Positions 46,440 through 55,060 of a stretch of 64,000 nucleotides of DNA are shown here, in pieces (the stretch's first letter is position 1; each line of letters begins with the position of its first letter). A program made the translations under genes and the position numbers. The notes under the pieces were generated by a model. It searched no databases. It was not told the origin of the DNA and was given only the letters and a program-made list of their open reading frames with translations. This DNA is from Amycolatopsis nalaikhensis. Its GTDB lineage: Bacteria; Actinomycetota; Actinomycetes; Mycobacteriales; Pseudonocardiaceae. Location of the stretch: contig NZ_CP127173.1 of NCBI RefSeq assembly GCF_030264295.1, positions 7,447,501 through 7,511,500 of the forward strand, read 5' to 3'.

Positions 46440-47687
46440 GTGCGCAAACGGTCCTACCTCTCCCGAGTGGCGTCCCTCTTCTCCGCGGCGGCCGTGCTGG
46501 CGACCGGGGCGGCGGTGCCGGCGATCGGCGCCCCGGCCGCGCTGCGGGAGGTGATGTTCGTCGGCAACAACTGGGAAGGCACGGCGGACGTCATCGAGTC
46601 ACGGGGCAGCTTCGCCCGCATCGGGCGGGTGAACATCATCCCGGACAAGGACGCGCGGCTGGCGGAGATCTACCTGAACCCGGTCAAGCTCGCGTTCTTC
46701 CTCGGCATCCGCAACGGGCCCGGCGAGGGCCACGACCAGTTCGTCGACGACATGTACACCACCCCGGACGGCTCGTCGGTGGTGGCGTCGCGGCCGAGCT
46801 TCGCCGACGTCGTGTCGGTCAACCTCGCGACCGGCCGGATCAACTGGCGCTTCCCGGTGTCGGGCTTCCGGTCCGACCACATGGCGGTGTCGCCGGACGG
46901 CCGCCGCGTCGCGGTGTCGGCGTCGACGTCCAACACGGTGCACGTGCTGGACATCGTGACGGGACAGCAGGTCGGCTCGTTCGCCACCGGCGACAAGCCG
47001 CACGAAAACGTCTTCACCGACGGCGGCCGCTACCTGTGGAACATGTCGATCGGCGAGGTGAACACCGACCTCGACGACCCGGGCTGGGACTTCACCAAGG
47101 GGGACCGGCGGATCACGGTCGTCGACGCCGCGACGTTCCGCCAGGTGAAGGTGATCGACATGCGGCAGCGGCTCGACGCGTTCGGGCGCCGCGACCTGTC
47201 GGACGCCGTGCGCCCGGTCGCGTTCACCCCGGACGAGTCGAAGCTGTACTTCCAGGTGTCGTTCTTCAACGGCTTCCTGGAGTACGACGTCGCGACCGAC
47301 AAGATCACGCGGCTCAAGGAGCTGCCGAAGAACCCGGCCACGAGCGACGATCGCACGACGTTCGTCAACGACTCGCGCCACCACGGGATGTCGATGAGCC
47401 CGGCGGGCGACAAGCTGTGCATCGCCGGGACGATGGACGACTACGCGACGGTGGTCGACCGCGCGACCCTGCAGCAGGGGCCGTTGGTGCCGGCGGTGAA
47501 GCCGTACTGGGCGACGGTGAGCGGGGACGGGAGCGCGTGCGTGATCTCGGAGGCGGGCGCCGACCGGGTCACCGCGATCGACTTCGCGACAGGGCAGAAG
47601 CGGGTGTCGGTCCCGGTGGGCGACCACCCGCAGCGGGTTCGCATCGGCCACGTGCCCGAAGGCTGGACGGGTCCGGCTAACTCCTGA
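46440..47687 (+). CDS. Secreted beta-propeller (YncE-like) protein
   Basis: A 415-residue protein with an N-terminal signal peptide (VRKRSYLSRVASLFSAAAVL, A-rich core, cleavage near AIGAPA-A). It then has repeated propeller blades (TPDGSSVVASRP, SPDGRRVAVSAS, NTVHVLDIVTGQ, TPDESKLYFQVS). Propellers of this kind are binding scaffolds on the cell surface or free outside the cell; no catalytic residues are evident. GTG 46440 follows AAAGGTG; a second in-frame GTG is at 46431. Divergent from the PucR-type regulator. Confidence 0.8.
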   Translation: MRKRSYLSRVASLFSAAAVLATGAAVPAIGAPAALREVMFVGNNWEGTADVIESRGSFARIGRVNIIPDKDARLAEIYLNPVKLAFFLGIRNGPGEGHDQFVDDMYTTPDGSSVVASRPSFADVVSVNLATGRINWRFPVSGFRSDHMAVSPDGRRVAVSASTSNTVHVLDIVTGQQVGSFATGDKPHENVFTDGGRYLWNMSIGEVNTDLDDPGWDFTKGDRRITVVDAATFRQVKVIDMRQRLDAFGRRDLSDAVRPVAFTPDESKLYFQVSFFNGFLEYDVATDKITRLKELPKNPATSDDRTTFVNDSRHHGMSMSPAGDKLCIAGTMDDYATVVDRATLQQGPLVPAVKPYWATVSGDGSACVISEAGADRVTAIDFATGQKRVSVPVGDHPQRVRIGHVPEGWTGPANS

Positions 47688-47737
47688 CGCGGCTCGAGGT
47701 TGTGCGCACCTCCGCCGGGACGGTATGACGCTGGGTC

Positions 47738-48967
47738 ATGCCGTCCCGCGCGCCGCACGACCGGCCCCGCCTCCGCATCTCGCTGGGCCTCAACATCGCC
47801 GTCCTGCTCGCCGTCGCCGTCGTCGCCGCGGTCGGCGTCGGCGCCGTGGCGTGGTGGTTGCTGGGCCGTCCGCCGATCCGCGCGGCCGGCCGGTGGACGC
47901 CCGGGGAGAGCTTCGACTTCGCCAAGATCGTGCTCGCGGTGGTCGGCGGGGCGGGCGCGGTCGTGGCGCTGGTCGTGGCCTACCGCAGGCAGCAGCTCGG
48001 CGAAGCGGCCGAGCAGCGCGAAGAGATCAAGCTCTTCGCCGAACGGTTCACCAAGGCTTCGGACCAGCTGGGCGCGGAGAAGGCCCCGGTCCGCCTCGCC
48101 GGCCTGTACGCCTTGGAGGATCTCGCCCGCGGCACGCCCGCCCAGCGCCAGACGATCGTCAACGTGCTCTGCGCCTACCTGCGGATGCCGTATGCGCCGC
48201 CGGACGAGTCCGAATCCGCGGGGGAGGAGAACGAACGCCGCCGGCAGGAGCTGCAGGTCCGCCTGACCGCTCAGCGGATCCTCGGCGCCCACCTCCGCCC
48301 TGACGACGCGGCGGAGTTCTGGCGGGACATCGACCTCGACCTGACCGACGCGACGCTCGTCGAGTTCGACCTCGGCCGGTGCCGGGTGCGGGCCGCGCGG
48401 TTCCACCGGGCCGAGTTCGCCGGGCGGGCCGACTTCGCCGAGGCCCGGTTCGACGGGGTGGCCGGGTTCGGACTGGCCACCTTCACCGGCGTGGCCGACT
48501 TCGGGGAAGCGGAGTTCGCGGATTCCGCCGCGTTCGGGGGCGCCGGGTTCCGCGAGTGGGCGCGGTTTTCCGAGGTGCGGTTCGGCGCGGACGCCGCCTT
48601 CGCCGAGGCCGGGTTCGGCTGGCTCGCGGCCTTCGACGGCGCCGACTTCGCCGGGGCCGCGGGGTTCCGAGGCGCTCGTTTCCGGGAGGCCTGGTTCACC
48701 CGGGCCACGTTCGGCGGTGTCGCGAAGTTCACCGGAGCCGAGTTCGGCGCGAACGCCGAGTTCGGCGGGGTGCGGGTCCGGCTCGACCCGCCCCGGCGGC
48801 CGACGACGGTGCGGCTGGGCGGCGAAGTGGTCGACGAGGACGCCTACCCGGAGGAAGCCGACCACGATTTTCCCGGCGCGCTGGTCGTCGTCGATCCGCC
48901 CGCGGAGAACGATGCCTCGCTGCCCGGACGCCCGGGACGCTGGGGTCACCTGGCGTCAGCGGACTAG
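47738..48967 (+). CDS. Membrane pentapeptide-repeat protein
   Basis: A 409-residue protein with two N-terminal membrane helices (about residues 15-42 and 62-82), a helical linker (QQLGEAAEQREEIKLFAERF, RLAGLYALEDLARGT) and about 25 pentapeptide repeats of the A-x-F type (FHRAEFAGRADFAEARFDG onwards), which form a right-handed beta-helix. Function unknown; relatives are membrane-anchored scaffolds. Its TAG stop is the left CTAG target duplication of the downstream insertion sequence, so it is intact. Confidence 0.85.
   Translation: MPSRAPHDRPRLRISLGLNIAVLLAVAVVAAVGVGAVAWWLLGRPPIRAAGRWTPGESFDFAKIVLAVVGGAGAVVALVVAYRRQQLGEAAEQREEIKLFAERFTKASDQLGAEKAPVRLAGLYALEDLARGTPAQRQTIVNVLCAYLRMPYAPPDESESAGEENERRRQELQVRLTAQRILGAHLRPDDAAEFWRDIDLDLTDATLVEFDLGRCRVRAARFHRAEFAGRADFAEARFDGVAGFGLATFTGVADFGEAEFADSAAFGGAGFREWARFSEVRFGADAAFAEAGFGWLAAFDGADFAGAAGFRGARFREAWFTRATFGGVAKFTGAEFGANAEFGGVRVRLDPPRRPTTVRLGGEVVDEDAYPEEADHDFPGALVVVDPPAENDASLPGRPGRWGHLASAD
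48964..48967. repeat. CTAG target duplication, left copy
   Basis: CTAG at 48964-48967 is matched by CTAG at 50349-50352, flanking the IS701-type element. The last three bases are the stop codon of the pentapeptide-repeat gene. Confidence 0.75.
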
Positions 48968-50348
48968 TACTGCAACGACACTTCGTGATGGATTGATCCG
49001 CGTGTCGGTTAGGCTCTGGTTCGTTGGTCGTGTAGTTGATCTTGTGTGCTGGAGATGGTGACGGACTGGTCGGCGCGTTTCGCTGCGTTCGCGGGGCGGT
49101 TCGCGACGCGGTTTTCCCGGGTGGAGCCCCGGCGGCAAATGGTGTCCTACCTGCGGGGCCTGCTGGCGGAAGCCGAGCGCAAGAACGGCTGGACCCTGGC
49201 CGAGATGGCGGGCGAGGCGGGTCCGCAGGGCATGCAGCGGCTGCTGAACTTCTACGCCTGGGACGCCGAGGGCATGCGTGATGACGTGCGTGATGCGGTG
49301 GTCGACGTGCTCGGGGACGCCGAACGCGGCGTGTTGATCGCCGATGAGACCGGATTCGTGAAGAAGGGCACGAAATCCGCCGGCGTGGCGCGCCAGTATT
49401 CGGGCACGGCCGGGCGAGTCGAGAATTCGCAGATCGGCGTGTTCTTGGCGTACGCCTCGGATCGGGGACGAGCTTTGATCGATCGCGAGTTGTACCTGCC
49501 GAAAGAGTGGATCGCGGATCGGGGCCGGTGCGCTGCGGCCGGCATTCCCGACGACGTCGGATTCGCGACCAAGCCCGAGTTGGCACAACTGATGGTGGAA
49601 CGCGCGCTCGCCGCGAGAATCCCGTTTGCGTGGTTCACCGCTGATGAAGCCTACGGGCAGGTCGGGCGGCTGCGGCTCTGGCTGGAAGAACACGATATCG
49701 CACATGTACTCGCCGTACCCAAGTCCCAAATGGTGATTTCCATGGATCTGCGGCAACGACGCGCCCGCGCCGTCATCGCGGAGGTCGAACCGGCCGCCTG
49801 GCAACGTCTGTCCTGCGGCGATGGAGCGCACGGGCAACGGATCTACGATTGGGCGGTGGTCGACATCCGGCCTCTACGCCGACAAGAAGTCGGCCACTGG
49901 CTGCTGGCCCGCCGCTCTGTCAGCGATCCCACCGATATCGCCTATTACATTTGCTTCGGCCCCGCCGGCACCGACATCCGCGAACTGGTGCGCGTCGCCG
50001 GAAGCCGCTGGGCAATCGAAGAAAGTTTCCAAACCGCGAAAAACGAAACAGGACTCGACCACTACCAGGTCCGCCGATACGAAGCATGGTATCGGCATAT
50101 CACCCTCTCCATGGCGGCAGCGGCGTTTCTCGTCCTCACTCGAGACGCCGCGAAAAAAGGGGATCCACACCCGGCCTGATACCGCTCACCTCCAACGAAA
50201 TTCGCAGACTGCTCAACCGCGTCACCGCACCGATCCGCCGCACAAGCCAGCATGCGATGCACTGGTCACGATGGCGACGAGCCAGCCAAGCCCGGGCGCG
50301 TGCCAGCCACTACCGACGACGCGGCCATCACGAAGTGTCGTTGCAGTA
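48968..50348 (+). mobile_element. IS701-family insertion sequence
   Basis: A 1381-bp element with perfect 24-bp terminal inverted repeats (48968-48991 and 50325-50348; TACTGCAACGACACTTCGTG inward), flanked by a 4-bp CTAG duplication as expected of the IS701 family. Internal DNA is clearly lower in GC than the surroundings. It holds one transposase gene. Confidence 0.88.
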
Positions 50349-50352
50349 CTAG
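49046..50352 (+). CDS. IS701 family transposase (frame break near the C-terminus)
   Basis: A DDE transposase: VLIADETGFVKKGTKSAGV (first acidic residue), WFTADEAYGQVGRLRLWLEE (second) and SRWAIEESFQTAKNETGLDHYQ (third). The first frame stops at 50179 (377 residues). The family C-terminus (GLIPLTSNEIRRLLNRVTAP ... HWSRWRRASQARARASHYRR) continues in the -1 frame to 50352. The change occurs at a run of A6G4 at 50151-50161, so it may be ribosomal slippage, a lost base in the genome, or a homopolymer read error. Single-frame members are the rule in this family, so I favour indel over programming. Confidence 0.82.
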
Positions 50353-51294
50353 GGCGTGTCTGACAATGTTTTGGTCCAGGTGATCACGGCGTGGAGGACG
50401 ACTGCTGAGCGGTAGACGATGGCGAGCTTGTCATAGCGGGTGGCCAGGCCTCGCCATTGTTTGAGCAGGTTGAACCGGCGTTCGGCAACGTTGCGGCCGC
50501 GGTAGTCCACCGGGTCGAAGGCGGGCGGCCGCCCGCCGCGGGAACCGCGGCGTTTGCGGTGCCCGGCCTGATCAGCAGGCTCCGGGATCACGGCGGTGAT
50601 GCCGCGGCCGCGCAGATGACTGCGGATCGCTCGCGAGGAGTAAGCCTTGTCACCGCGGACCCTGTCGGGCCGGGTACGAGCCCGACCGTGTCCAGTTCGA
50701 GGGATCCGCAGGTGCCGCATCAGATGCGGGAACATCGGCGCGTCCCCGGCCTGGCCCGGCCCGACCAACATCACCAGCGGCCGGCCGTTCCCGTCGACGA
50801 GGTGGTGCACCTTGGTGCTCCACCCGCCGCGGGATCGGCCGATCGCATGATCAGGCGGCTCGGCGAGCAGATCCGTGTAGTTCGACCCAGCCCCCTGTGG
50901 GGCGGGTGATGTTGGTGGCGTGCTGATGCGCTCGGGCGATCGTGGAATCCACCGACACCGACCAGTCCACCATGCCCGCGGCGTCGGCTTCGGTGAGCAG
51001 GCGCTGCAGGACGGTGTCCCAGGTGCCGTCACCGGCCATCCGGCGATGCCAGGTCCAGATTGTCTGCCACGGACCGAACACCGCCGGCACATCCCGCCAC
51101 GCCAGTCCGCACCGATACCGATAGATGATCCCCTCGACCATCGCCCGTGCATCCGAGAACGGCCGCCCACGCTTACCGGTGCGGGCCGGCAGTAGATCCT
51201 CGATCAACGCCCACTGAGCATCCGAGAGCAACTGAAACCGCGACACGACCAACAGCATCCCAGCCACCATCCAGAATGTTTGTCAGACACGCCC
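50352..51294 (-). mobile_element. IS5-family (IS427-type) insertion sequence
   Basis: A 943-bp element with terminal inverted repeats GGGCGTGTCTGACAA (15 bp perfect, then imperfect), flanked by TA (50350-50351 and 51295-51296) within CTAG. Its left end lies in the right CTAG duplication of the IS701 element, so it entered that duplicated site or the two shared it. Confidence 0.85.
50367..51270 (-). CDS. IS5-family transposase in two overlapping frames
   Basis: The first frame (51270 to about 50890) carries the N-terminal part SDAQWALIEDLLPARTGKRG, IYRYRCGLAWRDVP and DSTIARAHQHA (first acidic residue). The second carries GRSRGGWSTKVHHLVDGNGR, VRGDKAYSSRAIRSHLRGRG and AERRFNLLKQWRGLATRYDK (remaining acidic residues). 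The junction is near 50885-50900 (GGGGGCTGGG), requiring a +1 shift. Two-frame transposases with frameshifting are common in the IS427 group, so this may be normal, unlike the chromosomal frameshifts elsewhere. The lower coordinate given is approximate. Confidence 0.75.
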
Positions 51295-51301
51295 TAGCGG
51301 T

Positions 51302-51715
51302 TCAGGACGTCTCGAAGGCGAGCGTGAACCAGTCCCGCACCTCGTCGTCCACATCGGACACCCCGCGCAGGCTGAGCTTGTGCCCGACCCGAGCCCCTTT
51401 GGCCCAGCCGGCCGGGGCGATGCGGGCCGTCGTCACCGGATGTGGCAACCACAGGTACACCAGCACGTCGCGGGAGCGGGGGCGCAGCTCGGCGAGCTTG
51501 TGCTCCCGCTTCAGGAACACCCCGACCTTGACGGCGTCCTCGTGGACGTCGCCGAGGGTGTGCACGTGCTCGAGGACCGCGTCGTACACCTCGCGCTGCC
51601 ACGGCGGCTTGCCCGCGAACGTGTCCTCGACCGTGCAGCCCGGCACGCACGTGTGGCCCTGGCCGGCGCGCGCGAACTCGCGGTCGCAGCGGGGGCAGGT
51701 CCAGCGGGTCGGCAT
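51302..51715 (-). CDS. DUF5655 protein with zinc-ribbon start
   Basis: A 137-residue protein opening with a zinc-ribbon-like pair (WTCPRCDREFARAGQGHTCVPG) and continuing as a DUF5655 domain (PPWQREVYDAVLEHVHTLGD, KVGVFLKREHKLAELRPRSRD, VRDWFTLAFETS). Role unknown. ATG 51715 keeps the ribbon; an in-frame GTG at 51736 overlaps the MarR stop. It is the second gene of the MarR unit. Its 3' end meets the insertion sequences. Confidence 0.72.
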   Translation of the reverse strand: MPTRWTCPRCDREFARAGQGHTCVPGCTVEDTFAGKPPWQREVYDAVLEHVHTLGDVHEDAVKVGVFLKREHKLAELRPRSRDVLVYLWLPHPVTTARIAPAGWAKGARVGHKLSLRGVSDVDDEVRDWFTLAFETS

Positions 51716-51732
51716 GCCGTCCAGGATGGCAC

Positions 51733-52197
51733 TCACAGCGGGACCGGGCCCAGCGCCGGGACCGTCTCGGCCGCGTGCACCAGCCTGCGGGCCGCCGTCG
51801 CCGCGGCCTTGCGCTGCGTCGCCGGCAGGCGGTCCAGCAGGGCACCCAATGCGGCGTGCCGCCGGTCGAGGACCTGCGCCACCAGCTCGCGGCCCGCTTC
51901 GGTGACCTCCAGGGTGACGACGCTGCGGTTGCGCTCGTCGCGGCCGCGGGCGACGTAGCCGAGGCCTTCCAGGCGGTCGGCCAGCCGCGTCACCGACGAC
52001 GCGTTGACCCCCATCGCCGCCGCCAGGCGCGAGCTCGGGACCCGGCCCAGGCGGTCGAGGATGAGCAGCAGGCGCGTCTGCGGGAAGGTGACCTCGGGCG
52101 GGGCGGCGTGCGCGCACTCCCACGCGATCCCGACCAGGACCAGCGTGAGGCCGTCCAGGGCCACCACGTCCGGGTCGGCGTCTTCGAGGATTTGCAT
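51733..52197 (-). CDS. MarR family transcriptional regulator
   Basis: A 154-residue winged-helix regulator: PEVTFPQTRLLLILDRLGRV, LAAAMGVNASSVTRLADRLEGLGYVAR recognition region, RSVVTLEVTEAGRELV wing. ATG 52197. The inverted repeat CTTGC-CAATC-GCAAG (52207-52221) directly before it is a likely operator. Divergent from the DUF4142 gene. Confidence 0.88.
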   Translation of the reverse strand: MQILEDADPDVVALDGLTLVLVGIAWECAHAAPPEVTFPQTRLLLILDRLGRVPSSRLAAAMGVNASSVTRLADRLEGLGYVARGRDERNRSVVTLEVTEAGRELVAQVLDRRHAALGALLDRLPATQRKAAATAARRLVHAAETVPALGPVPL

Positions 52198-52206
52198 GCC
52201 GCAATA

Positions 52207-52221
52207 CTTGCCAATCGCAAG
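52207..52221. promoter_or_regulatory. Candidate MarR operator
   Basis: CTTGC (52207-52211), CAATC, GCAAG (52217-52221), 9 bp upstream of the MarR start; the TTGC-N5-GCAA form is typical of MarR sites. Confidence 0.5.
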
Positions 52222-52398
52222 AGCTTCGGTCAAGATGGGGACCCCGGCACTCGACCGGCCGGTCTTCCGCGCGCCCACAATGGACTCTTTGTCGCGCGAA
52301 ACCCGTTGACCCGCAAGGGAAATCTTTCGAAATTCCGGTGAACTCCGTGGCGACCGGAGCCGTGTACCCCGTGCAGGCACCCGTCAGAAGGAGGAACG

Positions 52399-53091
52399 AT
52401 GCCGGATCACCGTGGCATGACGGCCAAGGTCAGGGCCCGGGCCGTGCTGGTCGTCGTGGCCACCCTCGCCGTGGTCGGCGTGGGATCGGTCATGGTGCTG
52501 CGGGCCAGCGCCGAACAGCCCGCCGCGGCGCAGGTCCCGGCGTACGCGCACGACATGGCGGCGATGCGGCCGGGCTCCGCGGCGGCCGGCGACATCGGCG
52601 GGGCGGGGCCGGTCACCGAGCTGGACAAGACGTTCCTGGTCAAGGTGCGCCAGGCCGGGCTGTGGGAGATGCCCGCGGGCGACCTCGCGCAGACCCACGC
52701 CAGCAGCGAGGCGGTGAAACGCGCCGGGCTGCACCTGCTGGACGGGCACTCCCACCTCGACCAGCTGGTCCGCGAGGACGCGAAGATGCTGGGGGTGACG
52801 CTGCCCGACCAGGCCAGCGCGGAACAGCAGGGCTGGGTCCGGCAGCTGACGGCGGCGCAGGGCCTCGAGTTCGACAAGCTGTTCGTGAACCTGCTGCGAG
52901 CATCGCACGGCAAGATCTTCGCCACGATCGCCGAAGTCCGCGCGGGCACGCGGAACGACGTGATCCGGCGGCACGCGCGCCAGGCGAACCAGACGGTCCT
53001 CGACCACATGGAGGTGCTGGAGGACACGGGGTTGGTGGACGAGAAGACACTGGCCGACGTCGCGGCGGCGGTGAACCCACCGCCCAAGTGA
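52399..53091 (+). CDS. Secreted or membrane-anchored DUF4142 protein
   Basis: A 230-residue protein: N-terminal hydrophobic segment (VRARAVLVVVATLAVVGVGS) serving as signal or anchor, then a DUF4142 ferritin-like helical bundle (DKTFLVKVRQAGLWEMPAGD, GLHLLDGHSHLDQLV, GLEFDKLFVNLLRASHGKI). The family is extracytoplasmic and of unknown function. ATG 52399 follows GGAGGAACG. Confidence 0.84.
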   Translation: MPDHRGMTAKVRARAVLVVVATLAVVGVGSVMVLRASAEQPAAAQVPAYAHDMAAMRPGSAAAGDIGGAGPVTELDKTFLVKVRQAGLWEMPAGDLAQTHASSEAVKRAGLHLLDGHSHLDQLVREDAKMLGVTLPDQASAEQQGWVRQLTAAQGLEFDKLFVNLLRASHGKIFATIAEVRAGTRNDVIRRHARQANQTVLDHMEVLEDTGLVDEKTLADVAAAVNPPPK

Positions 53092-53093
53092 CC

Positions 53094-53990
53094 TCAACCG
53101 TCGCGGGCAGCCCGCCGGTACGCCGATGGCGACATCTTCATCGCTCGCGTGAAGTGGTGCCGAAAGGTCGCCGGGCTGGCGATACCCACGGCGGCACCCA
53201 CCTCCTCCACCGGCAGCGCACCGTGGGCCAGCAGTGGCAAGCTGGCCGCGATCCGCTGGGCGACCACCCACCTCAGCGGGCTGGTCCCGGTCCGCTGAGC
53301 GAAGTGCCGCAGGAACGTCCGCGGCGCGAGGTGCGCCCGGCGCGCCAGTTCGGCCACCGTGATCGGCGAGGCGAGGTGGTCCAGCGCCCACGCCATCGCG
53401 CGCTCCACCCCGTCGCCCGCCGCCGGTTCGCGCACCGCCGCCACGGCGACCTGAGCCTGGTCGCCCTCCCGGTGCGCCGGGACCAGCAAGTGCCGCGCCA
53501 CCGCGTTGGCGACCGCGGCTCCGTGGTCCGCGCGCACGAGGTGCAGGCACAGGTCCAGCGCCGCGGCGTTGCCCGCGCCCGTGAGGACGTCTCCGCCATC
53601 CACGTACAGCACGTCGGGCCGGACCAGGATCCGCGGGTGGCGTCGGCGCAACAGCTCCGTGTACTGCCAGTGCGTCGTCGCCTCGCGGCCGTCGAGCAGC
53701 CCGGCCGCGGCCAGCGCGAACACCCCCGAACAGATCGAGACGACGCGGGCGCCACGTTCGTGCCCGTCCCGCAGGGCGGCCACGAGCCGGGGCGGGACTT
53801 CGCCCTCGACGTCCGGTACCGCCACGACGATCTGCGTGTCGGCCGCCGCGAACACGTCCTCCTGCCCCGGTGCGCACACCCGCAGGTCGTACTCCGGCCT
53901 CCCGAACACCTCGACCACGGTGCCGAATTCGTAGGACGCCAGCCCGTCGAAAGCCGCCACCGCGACGGTGTGAGGGCGGCCGGACGGCAT
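53094..53990 (-). CDS. GlxA-type regulator (DJ-1/PfpI plus AraC HTH)
   Basis: A 298-residue protein: DJ-1/PfpI-like N-terminal domain (VAVAAFDGLASYEFGTVVEV, ARVVSICSGVFALAAAGLLDG with the nucleophile-like Cys) and C-terminal AraC double HTH (ITVAELARRAHLAPRTFLRH, GIASPATFRHHFTRAMKMSP). Such proteins control amine, amino-acid or osmolyte use. It is divergent, with 72 bp between, from the ectoine synthase gene and is a natural candidate for its control. Confidence 0.86.
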   Translation of the reverse strand: MPSGRPHTVAVAAFDGLASYEFGTVVEVFGRPEYDLRVCAPGQEDVFAAADTQIVVAVPDVEGEVPPRLVAALRDGHERGARVVSICSGVFALAAAGLLDGREATTHWQYTELLRRRHPRILVRPDVLYVDGGDVLTGAGNAAALDLCLHLVRADHGAAVANAVARHLLVPAHREGDQAQVAVAAVREPAAGDGVERAMAWALDHLASPITVAELARRAHLAPRTFLRHFAQRTGTSPLRWVVAQRIAASLPLLAHGALPVEEVGAAVGIASPATFRHHFTRAMKMSPSAYRRAARDG

Positions 53991-54062
53991 GGCGGAATCT
54001 TAGCGGTCACGGGGCGTTCCCGCCCCTGTCCGGGACGCCGACCGGCTACCAGGATCGGAGGC

Positions 54063-54458
54063 ATGATCATTCACTCGCTGGCCGAAGTCACCGGCACCGA
54101 ACGGGAAGTGCGCGGTCCTCTGTGGACCAGCCGCCGTCTGCTGCTCGCCGGGGACGGCGTCGGATTCTCGCTCAACGACACCGTGGTGCACGCGGGCGCG
54201 GAGCTGGAGATGCAGTACCTCAACCACGTCGAAGCGGTCTACGTCGTCGAGGGCCGGGGCGAGCTGGTCGACGAGACCGGGCAGACCCACCCCCTCGAGC
54301 CCGGCGTGCTGTACCTGGCCGACGCCCACCAGCGCCACACCTTGCACGCCCACACCGAGTTCCGCGCGCTCTGCGTCTTCGACCCGCCCCTCACCGGCCG
54401 CGAAGTCCACGACGAACGCGGCGCGTTCCCGCCGCCGGGTCAGGCGCCCGCGAGGTAG
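54063..54458 (+). CDS. ectC: Ectoine synthase-like protein (solitary EctC)
   Basis: A 131-residue cupin with the full layout of ectoine synthase, which closes N-acetyl-diaminobutyrate to ectoine. By position it matches known EctC residues: W21, T40, Y52, H55 and the iron ligand E57 (YLNHVEAVY), then Y84 and H92, and the C-terminal CVFDPPLTGREVHDE signature. Length is normal. No ectA, ectB or ectD is present in the window, so it is an orphan. It may use acetyl-diaminobutyrate from elsewhere in the genome, or reverse the reaction. Divergent GlxA-type regulator; 19-bp convergent overlap with the TetR gene. Confidence 0.85.
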   Translation: MIIHSLAEVTGTEREVRGPLWTSRRLLLAGDGVGFSLNDTVVHAGAELEMQYLNHVEAVYVVEGRGELVDETGQTHPLEPGVLYLADAHQRHTLHAHTEFRALCVFDPPLTGREVHDERGAFPPPGQAPAR

Positions 54459-55002
54459 CGCTGCACCGTCGGGCCGACCTCCTCGACGATCTCGGCCGGG
54501 GTCAGCGCGACGACCGGCGGCAGGCGCAGCACGTACCGCGTCAGCGCCAGGCCGAACAGCTGGCTGACGATCAGCCCGGCACGGCGCGGGGCGTCGGCCG
54601 GGTCGCCGAAGCGCAGCACCGCCGGGGTCACCTGGCGCGCGAACACCTCCCGGATCTTCTCGACGACCGCGTCGTCCGCCACCGCCGACCGCAGCAGCGT
54701 CAGGAGGATCTCGTCGGTCGGCGGCCGTTCCCACAACGCGAGGAACTGGCGGGTCAGCAGCTCGCCGACGGTGGCCGGGTCGGCCGCGCCGAGGTCCGGC
54801 AGCTCGAGCTCGACGTCCACGGCCGCCGCGAACAGGCCGTCCTTGCTGCCGTAGTAGCGCATCACCATCGACGGGTCGATGTCCGCGTCGGCGGCGATCG
54901 AGCGGATCGTCGCGCGGCGGAAGCCGTCGGCGGCGAAGCGGCGGCGGGCGGCTTCGAGGATGGCCGCCCGGGTGGCGTCGGAGCGGCGGGGGACTCAGCC
55001 AT
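54440..55002 (-). CDS. TetR/AcrR regulator, frameshifted near the start
   Basis: The helix-turn-helix (ATRAAILEAARRRFAADGFR, ATIRSIAADADIDPSMVMRY) and the ligand domain are in one frame that has no start codon. The ATG at 55002 opens MAESP in another frame. One more C in the C5 run (forward G5, 54988-54992) would join them as MAESPRRSDATRAAILE, 187 residues. The ATG abuts a 13-bp-arm palindrome, the likely operator, so the start is well supported. Divergent from an FAD monooxygenase, with a second palindrome near that gene. Confidence 0.78.
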
Positions 55003-55033
55003 GTCAACAAGTGTAGGCCAACACTTGTTGACA
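55002..55033. promoter_or_regulatory. TetR operator 1
   Basis: Perfect 13-bp arms TGTCAACAAGTGT / ACACTTGTTGACA around AGGCCA, directly at the TetR start codon: probable autoregulatory site. Confidence 0.75.
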
Positions 55034-55060
55034 GGCCAGCCCGGCGATGCCTACAGTCGA

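Noticed and set aside
48964..51297. Composite transposon
   Set aside because: The two elements are of different families, abut directly and enclose no cargo; each has its own target duplication.
52360..52375. GGGTAC on the minus strand near 52365
   Set aside because: No gene start follows at a sensible distance; probably chance.
54063..54458. An ectoine biosynthesis operon
   Set aside because: Neighbours are a GlxA-type and a TetR-type regulator; no acetyltransferase or transaminase of the pathway is adjacent (the GNAT at 56318 is RimJ-like).
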